Origin: Paenibacillus assamensis DSM 18201
GTDB taxonomy: Bacteria; Bacillota; Bacilli; Paenibacillales; Paenibacillaceae
DNA length: 64,000 nucleotides
Reading direction: 5' to 3'
Assembly (NCBI RefSeq): GCF_000422445.1
Contig: NZ_AULU01000009.1
Location: 186,001-250,000, forward strand
Both the position numbers and the translations under genes were made by a program. The first letter of the stretch is position 1. Each line of letters starts with the position of its first letter. The notes beneath the pieces were generated by a model. That model ran no database searches. It saw nothing but the letters and a program-made list of their open reading frames with translations, and was not told the DNA's origin. Of this stretch, positions 33,771-41,456 are shown piece after piece.

Positions 33771-35192
33771 TTACTGCTCTGCCTTCACATAATTGAACGC
33801 ATTCAATCCTGCAATTTTTCCGAACGTAATAATGTCTGCCAACGCATTGCCACCAAGTCGGTTGCCGCCATGAACCCCACCTGTTACTTCACCTGCTGCG
33901 TATAGACCCTTTATCGCTTGTCCATCCTTATTTAGCACTTGTGCATCTGTATTAATCTTTACCCCACCCATTGTATGGTGTACAGCAGGTGTTACCTCAA
34001 TCGCATAGAACGGACCGTTGCTCAACTCACGCGGCAGATCTGGACGCTGGAATTGCTCGTCTTTGCCTGCCTTCACACCTTTGTTGTAAGCATTCAATGT
34101 GTTATCTAGTACAGCAGACTCTACCCCCAGCTTTTCAGCTAGCGCCGCTATACTTTCTGCTTCAGTTACGAGCTGCATGTTGAAATACTCTTCTGTCGCC
34201 TTCAAGCTGTCCCGAAGCCCTTTATCGAACAATAAATAGGCACGACCATCCTGCTGACTTAAAATAGCCTTGGACACAACATCACGAGTAAGCAGCTCAT
34301 TAACAAAACGCTCACCCTTTTTATTAACTAAAATAGCGCCATTGCCTCGGACTGCCTCCGTCACCATCACACCTTTATCTGGAACAACAGTTGGATGTGT
34401 TTGAATTTCAGCCATATCAACAAGAGCCGCACCATGCTTCTCCACAATCGTGATGGCATCCCCTGTCGCTCCTGGATGGTTCGTTGTGGCGAAGCCTTTC
34501 AAAGCTGGCTTATATGCTACGACCATCTCTTGATTCGCAGAAAACCCTCCCGATGCCAATACAACCGCGTTTGTATTTATCATATACTCCTTGCCTTCTT
34601 TGTCCTTTGCCTTTATACCAGTAACTGCGCCTTCTTTATTGATAACGATATCTGTCATTTCATGCCGCGTACGTACATCAATGTTCTTTTCCTTGGCTGT
34701 CTTCTCTAGCACCATAGCGATATGAGAGCCTACTGCCGCTCCACCTGCTGGACGATGAGTACGATTAACGCTGGCACCAGCCATTCGACCAACATCAGAC
34801 ATGTCCGCACCATACTTCTCCAACCACTCTACGGAATCTTTCGCTTGCTCCGTGAGCAATTTGACCAGTTCTGGGTTGTTTTTGTCATAGCCGCCTTTCA
34901 TCGTATCCTCATAGAACAATTCCACACTATCTGTAAAGCCCTTATCTATTTGCTGCTTCGTCCCAGCAGCATTCAAACCACCTGTCGCACGCGCCGTATT
35001 CCCGCCCACAATCGGCATTTTTTCCAACACAATCACATTCGCACCTTCTTCTTGCGCACGAACCGCGGCCGCCAGACCTGCACCGCCCGCTCCAACGACA
35101 ACAACGTCTGCCGACTCCTTCTTTGCTCCACACCCCGACAATAATGACAACGCCATTGCAGCCGCAAGTACGGTAGGTATCCACTTTTTCAT
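33771..35192 (-). CDS. Exported flavoprotein, fumarate-reductase/flavocytochrome c type, lipoprotein
   Basis: About 473 residues. Signal peptide with lipobox LLSGC, then an FAD site DVVVVGAGGAGLAAAVRAQ. Active-site landmarks of soluble fumarate reductases are visible: HRPAGGAAVGSHIAMVL, HHTMGGVKI, and GGVHGGNRLGGNALADI with the catalytic-type Arg. The fit is better to fumarate than to urocanate reductase. Being lipid-anchored outside the membrane, it would draw electrons from the co-transcribed FMN lipoprotein. Start ATG 35192 with AAGGGAG; the longer frame to 35318 covers the regulatory region. Confidence 0.85.
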   Translation of the reverse strand: MKKWIPTVLAAAMALSLLSGCGAKKESADVVVVGAGGAGLAAAVRAQEEGANVIVLEKMPIVGGNTARATGGLNAAGTKQQIDKGFTDSVELFYEDTMKGGYDKNNPELVKLLTEQAKDSVEWLEKYGADMSDVGRMAGASVNRTHRPAGGAAVGSHIAMVLEKTAKEKNIDVRTRHEMTDIVINKEGAVTGIKAKDKEGKEYMINTNAVVLASGGFSANQEMVVAYKPALKGFATTNHPGATGDAITIVEKHGAALVDMAEIQTHPTVVPDKGVMVTEAVRGNGAILVNKKGERFVNELLTRDVVSKAILSQQDGRAYLLFDKGLRDSLKATEEYFNMQLVTEAESIAALAEKLGVESAVLDNTLNAYNKGVKAGKDEQFQRPDLPRELSNGPFYAIEVTPAVHHTMGGVKINTDAQVLNKDGQAIKGLYAAGEVTGGVHGGNRLGGNALADIITFGKIAGLNAFNYVKAEQ

Positions 35193-35286
35193 GATGCAGC
35201 ACTCCCTTATGATGATGTTCTCTCTGTCTATGAAGTGATAGGCTATATGCTCGCTAATAACTAGTAAAGCTCGCCCACACTTCCTC

Positions 35287-35306
35287 AAGTGATTGTTTTC
35301 ACTTGA
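35287..35306 (-). promoter_or_regulatory. Second palindrome upstream of the reductase operon
   Basis: CAAGTGA-TTGTTT-TCACTTG, a GTGA-N6-TCAC core like an Fnr/Rex half-operator; lies close to the expected transcript start. Confidence 0.5.
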
Positions 35307-35339
35307 AATCAACATCATCGTAGCACATCACCAACTTCA

Positions 35340-35363
35340 TATATGTGAACTATTTCACATATA
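35340..35363 (-). promoter_or_regulatory. Fnr/Rex-like box upstream of the reductase operon
   Basis: Arms TATATGTGA and TCACATATA around ACTATT: a perfect 9-bp inverted repeat containing TGTGA-N6-TCACA. A -10-like TACGAT (35318-35323) follows, which would place the box near -41, the position for activation by Fnr. Confidence 0.6.
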
Positions 35364-35455
35364 ATTCTGAACGACGTATTCAGCCTCGCTTCCTAACTAG
35401 CTAGCACCTATTAAAATCGAACCATAACATAGCACAACATATGTCTTCCAGATGC

Positions 35456-35505
35456 AAAAAGCTAGCAAGTTCCAACCAACTCATTGCTGGCTCTACCTTG
35501 CTAGC
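35456..35505 (-). terminator. Terminator after the ComP-like gene
   Basis: Minus strand GCTAGCAAG / CTTGCTAGC, a perfect 9-bp stem, then TTTTTGC. It shows that no comA follows in the same transcript. Confidence 0.8.
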
Positions 35506-35520
35506 TCTATCATTCATTGC

Positions 35521-37920
35521 TCATTCTACCATATAAATATACGATGAATATTGACCCTGCTCTGATAGCTTAATCGGTAATCGGATATGCACGTCAAATC
35601 CACCACCTATACTTGTAACGATCTTGATTTCCCCTTCTAGGCTGCGTACGCGTTCATAGATGCTCGATAATCCCATATGCATTCGATTATGCTTCCAAGC
35701 TACTTCATCCATCCCGATCCCATTGTCTGTATATCGGAACAAAATATATTCATCGCTTTGACGCAGCTCAATTATGGCGCAATCTGCTTGAGCATGTTTG
35801 TCTGTGTTCCGAAGAAGCTCTTGCACGATACGATATACACCTGTCATCAACTCGTTGCTCAGTGTAGCGTTCATAGGAAAGGCTAGCAGCTCTATTGAAA
35901 AGTTTACTCGAAGCAGCTCATGCTCAATAAGATGCCTAAGCGATTCAGCTAAGCCCATTTCTTTTAACAATTGTGGTCTCAGTTCTTGACAGGTCTCACG
36001 TATTTGGTGAATGACATCAAGCAAACCTTCCTTAATCTCCAGCAGCTCACACTTCAGCTCAGGGCTCATCGGGTAATCCATCATAGACGTCTCCAGCTTA
36101 CGGTACCAAATAATTTGATCTTGTAAGGCTGCATCGTGTAAATCGGAAGCAAGCTTTTGTCGCTCATTTTCAGATAAGCAAAATAATAACCGCGACATCC
36201 AAGGGGAAGTTAGCTTGCGATTGTTCAACTGATCTTGCAAGTCCTCCACCATACGTTCCACAGAGTATAGATTTTCATAAACAAGACTGGCATAGCGCGT
36301 AATCGTTTGCAGCCACTTCCATTCATCGGGATTGAACTGTGTATGATTGGACTTATTGCTCAGCCATCCTACTCGATACGTATGCTTGAAACAGCCTAGC
36401 ACAAGAAGAACACCATCTGGCAATTGAACAAGCTCGGCTATACGAAGCTCACTCACCTCATTAAGAATAGACTTGGAAGCATGTCGTGCCATGACGGTGT
36501 TGGGTAGCGGGGTCACCTGCTTGGCAGCCAAATTTACATCGAAGAACTGATAACTGCACAGCGGTAGCATTTCGGTCAATTCCTGTCCAAGAATACGCTC
36601 CAGTTCTGCATGCTTCATAACCCCTGACAGCTGGCGAGAGAACCGTTCCAAGCTATCCTGTCCATTAAACGACTTACTAAAGAGACGAGAACGAAACTGA
36701 TTCTGTAGGATCTCGTTCCCATACAAAAGCAGCGTAATCGATAGAAGCATGACAAGGAAGAGTTTTACTAGTTTACCCGTAACGAGGACAAATCCGAAGT
36801 CAACAACGGTAGCTATTACCGAAACGATAATAACGGCTGGGAGAAAGGCAACAACGAGAAATTTTCTAAATCGGTTCACGATAAAATCGATATCAAATAA
36901 CTGCTTGGATGAAATTAAATACATGTAGCTAATAGGCAAGCTGAACAAAAATAACGTACTAAAAGGGACATTCGTGTCCTCTCCATTGAAAAAGTACGGC
37001 ATAATCACATTGAGCACAATGAATGGTGTAAATGCTACGATATGCACAATGAGGAAGATTTTAAATAGGGGAGGAGAGCTATCGCGTCTATGACGTAAAA
37101 AAAGTTGAATTAAACGAAATAAACAAATCCCATAACCAACCGCAAGCGTTCCTTTTATTAGTAACGGGTTCGCTCCTTTTATATCAATGAATGTAAATAC
37201 ATAGCGATTGGACCAAGCAAAGACACTTATGATTACATCAATGACAAATAAGAAGGCAAGCACTTTCTTTGAAATAAAAGATAAGTAAAACTTCTCCAAG
37301 AAAACGTTCATAAAATGCATAAAAATATAGGGGAGAGCAGGAAGAGCAATCATGATAATGGCTCCACCTACTACATCCATATTGTAAGATGCAACGTTTC
37401 CATAAAAGGATATACCAATGATAAGAAAGCAGACGATAAGAATTCGAGCATCTGGCTGATCTCGTTTATTTTTCCATAAGTAATAGGACATATAAGAAAA
37501 CAAAATTAAAAAAATAGGAGACAAAATAAAGAGGACAATAAACAAATCCTGAGGCAATCCCTCACGCCAATTCTCTTTTAACAAAGCTGTCTGAACTTGT
37601 TCATCTTGTTTCTGTATCGTTAGTTCCTGTACAGTTCTTGGAATGTTATAATAACCATCCATACGGTCTTGCTCCGAATAATACTCATGGACAGGAATAC
37701 CATCTAGCTTAAGAAGCTTATCCCCCTTCTCGATTGGAGCATCATATACGGCTGTATCTGATAATACATAATGAACAACATAATGCTGCCCATCGATTCG
37801 ATCGAGAGTTATCGTTCTAGGCGGAGCAAAATAGGAAGCACACGTCAAATACACAACAATAGACAGTAAACCTATGATTACTGCGTATAGCTTTACATTA
37901 GTTTCTATTCTTTTAAACAT
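35521..37920 (-). CDS. ComP-like sensor histidine kinase
   Basis: 799 residues. The N-terminal half has about eight membrane helices; after the first, an extracytoplasmic loop has a PDZ-like turn (EKGDKLLKLDGIPVHEY). The cytoplasmic half contains the HisKA_3 phospho-acceptor NERQKLASDLHDAALQDQI (His near residue 615) and an HPK7-type ATPase with RIVQELLRNTDKHAQA and YTDNGIGMDE. This plan and the ETCQELRPQLL segment match ComP, the receptor for the prenylated peptide ComX. A ComQ-like prenyl synthase precedes it, but no response regulator gene follows. SD AAAGGTG. Confidence 0.85.
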   Translation of the reverse strand: MFKRIETNVKLYAVIIGLLSIVVYLTCASYFAPPRTITLDRIDGQHYVVHYVLSDTAVYDAPIEKGDKLLKLDGIPVHEYYSEQDRMDGYYNIPRTVQELTIQKQDEQVQTALLKENWREGLPQDLFIVLFILSPIFLILFSYMSYYLWKNKRDQPDARILIVCFLIIGISFYGNVASYNMDVVGGAIIMIALPALPYIFMHFMNVFLEKFYLSFISKKVLAFLFVIDVIISVFAWSNRYVFTFIDIKGANPLLIKGTLAVGYGICLFRLIQLFLRHRRDSSPPLFKIFLIVHIVAFTPFIVLNVIMPYFFNGEDTNVPFSTLFLFSLPISYMYLISSKQLFDIDFIVNRFRKFLVVAFLPAVIIVSVIATVVDFGFVLVTGKLVKLFLVMLLSITLLLYGNEILQNQFRSRLFSKSFNGQDSLERFSRQLSGVMKHAELERILGQELTEMLPLCSYQFFDVNLAAKQVTPLPNTVMARHASKSILNEVSELRIAELVQLPDGVLLVLGCFKHTYRVGWLSNKSNHTQFNPDEWKWLQTITRYASLVYENLYSVERMVEDLQDQLNNRKLTSPWMSRLLFCLSENERQKLASDLHDAALQDQIIWYRKLETSMMDYPMSPELKCELLEIKEGLLDVIHQIRETCQELRPQLLKEMGLAESLRHLIEHELLRVNFSIELLAFPMNATLSNELMTGVYRIVQELLRNTDKHAQADCAIIELRQSDEYILFRYTDNGIGMDEVAWKHNRMHMGLSSIYERVRSLEGEIKIVTSIGGGFDVHIRLPIKLSEQGQYSSYIYMVE

Positions 37921-38042
37921 GGACAGACAACACCTTTATACATAAATAGTTTTTCTGCATGCCTATGCAAAAGCATATATTTATTTATGTTCTACTGTCC
38001 ATCATATGTAAACGAATTGTTGTCTCGTAATTTCCACAATTA

Positions 38043-38999
38043 TTATTGCGGTGCGGCTTCTGTCTGCTCAACGCCCAGAAAGATAGCTTTGAATTCTTCT
38101 AGGTAAGGAGCAGTTATCGAATTCTGCTTGAACAAATCTTGAAATTGATAGTAATGAACTCTCATTCTCACAGCAGAAGCAATAAATGTCCCTGTCTTTT
38201 GGCACGCTTCATGAAGCTGCCCTATCTTCTCTTCGGGAATATGATCGGAATGCCCATTCACATAATCCTTAATCCATTTATATTCGTGCCCATCAATGGC
38301 TTCAGCCAAATACAAGAGCGGTGCTGTACGCTTTCGATTATGAAAGTCGTTTTTTGTGGTAAGCTGATACAAGTCCTTCATATCATTTTTCAATTGTGAA
38401 GCAAGGCCCATTTCCTTCGCATAAGCGGCTACCGTTGCATCCCACTGTCCTGTTGCCAAAATGACCCCTGTCATACATGCCATTACGAACATAGATGCTG
38501 ATTTGTGCTCCACCATTTCCATATATGCAGGAATGTCAGCGATATCATTTTCAAGATCGGCCATTTGCCCATTTAACGCAACTACCATCTGGTGATTCAT
38601 CATCTCCAATGCCGCACACACGTATTGCTCATTCATGGTTGAACGGCATTGCTTCATGGCTACAGGCACTAACTGCAACAGCCCTAACGCTACGTTAAGT
38701 GACAATGGCATCGGTAACTGCATCCAACGCTTACCCTCATTATCTTGATCCTGCAAATCATCAATCACATCGGATGCAAGCAAAAATAATTCAATTGCCG
38801 CACATGCCGAGTAAATGCCTTCCTCTGTTCCTCCGAACATGTTGTAATGATACTCGGCCAGAAGCCCGAATCTTGAATGTTCTTCTACTCGTTTATCTTG
38901 TAAAAATTCATGGGCATACTGCCGCATTTTCGACTGTGTAAATGATTCGTCGATCAAATCCTTAATGATGGTATCGATTCGGACCACTTTATGTTCCAT
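38043..38999 (-). CDS. ComQ-like isoprenyl diphosphate synthase / prenyltransferase
   Basis: 318 residues of the all-alpha isoprenoid synthase fold. The first Asp-rich motif LASDVIDDLQDQDN and the second KNDMKDLYQL are complete; the stretch before and after the first (ELFLLAS... WMQLPMP) is close to B. subtilis ComQ, which cleaves and prenylates pre-ComX on tryptophan. The adjacent ComP-like gene 122 nt downstream supports this. No acceptable comX frame with a Trp near its end was seen in the gap or overlapping either gene. SD GAGGAGA. Confidence 0.8.
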   Translation of the reverse strand: MEHKVVRIDTIIKDLIDESFTQSKMRQYAHEFLQDKRVEEHSRFGLLAEYHYNMFGGTEEGIYSACAAIELFLLASDVIDDLQDQDNEGKRWMQLPMPLSLNVALGLLQLVPVAMKQCRSTMNEQYVCAALEMMNHQMVVALNGQMADLENDIADIPAYMEMVEHKSASMFVMACMTGVILATGQWDATVAAYAKEMGLASQLKNDMKDLYQLTTKNDFHNRKRTAPLLYLAEAIDGHEYKWIKDYVNGHSDHIPEEKIGQLHEACQKTGTFIASAVRMRVHYYQFQDLFKQNSITAPYLEEFKAIFLGVEQTEAAPQ

Positions 39000-39111
39000 A
39001 GTATCTCCTCTTTATTAGGACTAAGAAAAATAGGACAGCAGTAATCAATCAATTGATCTGCGAGCACTATAACTTTATTGAAATAGGTATATACATTCAT
39101 TTATTCAATAG

Positions 39112-39160
39112 AAAAAGGCTCATTCCTCCTATATTTCGAGATGGAATAAGCCTTATTTTC
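39112..39160 (-). terminator. Terminator after formate/nitrite transporter gene
   Basis: AAGGCT-ATTCC / GGAAT-AGCCTT arms with a minus-strand T-run. Confidence 0.65.
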
Positions 39161-39176
39161 ATACGATGTACGATAT

Positions 39177-40019
39177 TTAATTTGCTTGTGCCTTAACCTT
39201 ATCTAGTGCAATCGTATTATTGTTTACAGCAACAGGTGCTGTTTCGGAGCAAGGTTTCAAGTATGCTATATAATAGGCTCCCGCGACGAACAACATCCCG
39301 CCAACAAGGTTGCCAAGCCAAACGGGGATAAAGTTCATGAAATAATCTCCCCATGTATAGTAGCCTTCAAAGATGGCAGCAGGGATAACGAACATATTCG
39401 CTACAACGTGTTGAAATCCTATCGCCACGAATGCCATCGTCGGGAACCAGATACCTAGAATTTTACCGCTGAAGCTCTTAGAACCATAACTGACCCATAC
39501 CGCAATAGCGACCAGCCAGTTACAACCAATCCCTGATATAAAGGCTTGCAAAAATGATTCATCCAGCTTATGACCAGCAACGGCTATCGTCTTCTCCAAA
39601 TATACGCCGCTAGCTGTTAGCCCGACAATATGCCCGAATGCGTATGCAACGAATATGGCTCCTGCAAAGTTAGCAAGCGTAATGATAATTAAATTTCTGG
39701 TTACCTCCCAAGTCCTAATACGCTGTTTCATACGAGCTAAGGGCACTGCCATCATATTTCCAGTGAGTAATTCTCCGCCACCCAATAGTACAAGAATGAG
39801 TCCTACTGGGAATAAAGATGCCCCGATGAGCCCGCCAATACTTCCCCATTCACTAGGTACTGCCGCCGTAATACGGATATATAATAAATAGCCAAGTGCA
39901 ATAAAGGCCCCTGCCATAAATCCAAGTACCAGCATTACGGGTAACGGGTTTCGTGCTTTGGCAGCTCCAGTCTCCACAGTTGCTTCCGCAATTTCATGCG
40001 GTTTTAAGTATCCTGCCAT
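39177..40019 (-). CDS. Formate/nitrite transporter (FNT family)
   Basis: 280 residues with six membrane helices. FNT hallmarks are VLLGGGELLTGNMM in helix 2-3 and GFQHVVANMFVIP in helix 5, with the conserved central His. Such channels carry formate, nitrite or similar monovalent anions, typical of anaerobic metabolism. A perfect Fnr-type palindrome (40089-40110) lies upstream at the right distance. SD GGGAGG. The C-terminal tail is short and polar. Confidence 0.9.
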   Translation of the reverse strand: MAGYLKPHEIAEATVETGAAKARNPLPVMLVLGFMAGAFIALGYLLYIRITAAVPSEWGSIGGLIGASLFPVGLILVLLGGGELLTGNMMAVPLARMKQRIRTWEVTRNLIIITLANFAGAIFVAYAFGHIVGLTASGVYLEKTIAVAGHKLDESFLQAFISGIGCNWLVAIAVWVSYGSKSFSGKILGIWFPTMAFVAIGFQHVVANMFVIPAAIFEGYYTWGDYFMNFIPVWLGNLVGGMLFVAGAYYIAYLKPCSETAPVAVNNNTIALDKVKAQAN

Positions 40020-40064
40020 ATTGCCATTCCTCCCTTACCACTCGCGAATGATCGATATACTTTC

Positions 40065-40070
40065 ATTGTA
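40065..40070 (-). promoter_or_regulatory. -10 box of the FNT gene
   Basis: Minus strand TACAAT; with it the expected start is about 40058, and the Fnr palindrome centre falls near -41.5. Confidence 0.55.
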
Positions 40071-40088
40071 TTCATCGCATGCGAGCTA

Positions 40089-40110
40089 TTATGTGATTAT
40101 AATCACATAA
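40089..40110 (-). promoter_or_regulatory. Fnr box upstream of the FNT gene
   Basis: A perfect 22-bp palindrome with the core TGTGA-TTATAA-TCACA. The spacing to the -10 box is that of class II activation by Fnr. Confidence 0.75.
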
Positions 40111-40262
40111 TAAACAATAACCTTACTATTCCAGCACCATGCATGAGGTAGGACATTTGATGCCTTTCCTATCATATGTCTATGTTTCTTTCCGCACACT
40201 CCAAGATTCAACTTCATGCATATTCTACTAGTAAGATAAGATAGAAATGGAGAGGTGCGCAT

Positions 40263-40796
40263 ATGCCGAATCAAACCGTATTCAACACCTCATCGATGCC
40301 ATTGTTTACATCTATGACAAATACGTATACGAACCCTGGTGTAGGATCAAGTGCTGCGCAAGCGGCTGCATCAGCAGGAGTCGGCTTTCGGCTAACGACA
40401 GCTAGTGCAAGTGTAGGAGGAAGCCAAAACCTACTGCTTCAGATTACAAACCCCGCAGCCAGCGGTAAAAATATTTATTTAGTGGATATTTCAGGAGGCA
40501 CTACCGCAGCTGCCACGATCAACGTATCGTCAGGCGGCACTATCGCTGGAGGCACGACTCCTGTACCTGTTAACACTCGACTCGGTACAGCCACGACCAG
40601 TGTCGTCACTACAAGACAGCTTAGCGGAACCTTGGGCGGAACACCAACGACATTTCTAACCACCTACGTCACTGCCGGGGCTTATCTTCTCGTTTTCGAT
40701 GGCGGGCTAATCGTCCCTGCTAACCAAGTACTCACCGTCTCATTAGGCGTAGGCGCCTTAACAGGCTCGATTAACTTGCAATGGTGGGAACTATAA
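40263..40796 (+). CDS. Gly/Ser/Thr-rich conserved hypothetical protein, first of tandem pair
   Basis: 177 residues, no signal peptide or membrane helix, unusually rich in Thr, Gly, Ser and Ala with beta-strand-like spacing (GGTIAGGTTPVPVNTRLGTATTSVV). Begins MPNQTVFNTSSMP and ends LQWWEL, features shared with the next gene. Such compositions occur in spore-surface and other structural beta proteins of Bacillota; I infer a structural role only. SD GGAGAGG; a CATATTCTA at 40219 resembles a sporulation -10 but no matching -35 was found. Confidence 0.65.
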   Translation: MPNQTVFNTSSMPLFTSMTNTYTNPGVGSSAAQAAASAGVGFRLTTASASVGGSQNLLLQITNPAASGKNIYLVDISGGTTAAATINVSSGGTIAGGTTPVPVNTRLGTATTSVVTTRQLSGTLGGTPTTFLTTYVTAGAYLLVFDGGLIVPANQVLTVSLGVGALTGSINLQWWEL

Positions 40797-41374
40797 TGCC
40801 CAACTTCGTACCATTCAACCGTTCCGACCGCCCTGTCTTCGATCAAATTACCAATGCACTTGATTCACCAGTCATTGTACTGGGAGCTCCGTACAGCGCA
40901 AGTGTTGATGGCAATGTATTCAGCGCATTTACTACAACATCCGCCTCATTAGGTTTACTCGGAGGTACCGTGCAATCCTCCATCCGCCTAAACAATGCAA
41001 GCAGCACGAGAACTTGCTACATTATACGTATTGCAGGAGGTGTTGGAGTCGGTTTAAGCTTGTTATCCAGCTTAAACGCCTCCTACTCCCTATATCAGAA
41101 TGGGACTCACACATCTCCCGTTACCCTTACACCGCAAAATGCTAACTTAGGCAGTACAAACACGAGCAGCATGACTGTAACTGGTTCAACTGGAGCCATC
41201 ACCGGCGGAACTTTGCTGCTCACGGTACCTGTCACTGCCGGAGCGATTACGGCTGATTACAACGGCAGTATTGTCGTACCACCATCCACGACGCTTTCCC
41301 TTGCCGTCAGCGCCTCCCTTACCGTTGCAGGTACCTTGTCTACACAAGCAAGCCTTCTCTGGTGGGAGGTGTGA
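40796..41374 (+). CDS. Gly/Ser/Thr-rich conserved hypothetical protein, second of tandem pair
   Basis: About 192 residues, paralogous to the preceding protein: same kind of N-terminus (MPNFVPFNRSDRPVFDQ), Thr/Ser/Gly-rich beta body and a final LLWWEV. Starts at ATG 40796 within the preceding stop (TAATG), so the pair is coupled in translation. No signal peptide. Function unknown; a coat- or appendage-like assembly would fit. Confidence 0.65.
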   Translation: MPNFVPFNRSDRPVFDQITNALDSPVIVLGAPYSASVDGNVFSAFTTTSASLGLLGGTVQSSIRLNNASSTRTCYIIRIAGGVGVGLSLLSSLNASYSLYQNGTHTSPVTLTPQNANLGSTNTSSMTVTGSTGAITGGTLLLTVPVTAGAITADYNGSIVVPPSTTLSLAVSASLTVAGTLSTQASLLWWEV

Positions 41375-41392
41375 TGAACCGCTGTTACAGGC

Positions 41393-41437
41393 AAAAAGCC
41401 CGTCAATCCATTCCCACACGAATGAGTTGACGGGCTA
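41393..41437. terminator. Bidirectional terminator
   Basis: AAAAAGCCCGTCAA / TTGACGGGCT arms in a convergent gap. Confidence 0.75.
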
Positions 41438-41456
41438 TAATTATATTTATATTTGG

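Noticed and set aside
37921-38042. Short frames in the comQ-comP gap as comX
   Set aside because: The 23-codon frame (MLLHRH...) has no Trp and no SD, and the TTG-initiated 15-codon frame has its only Trp at position 2, so neither meets the ComX pattern.
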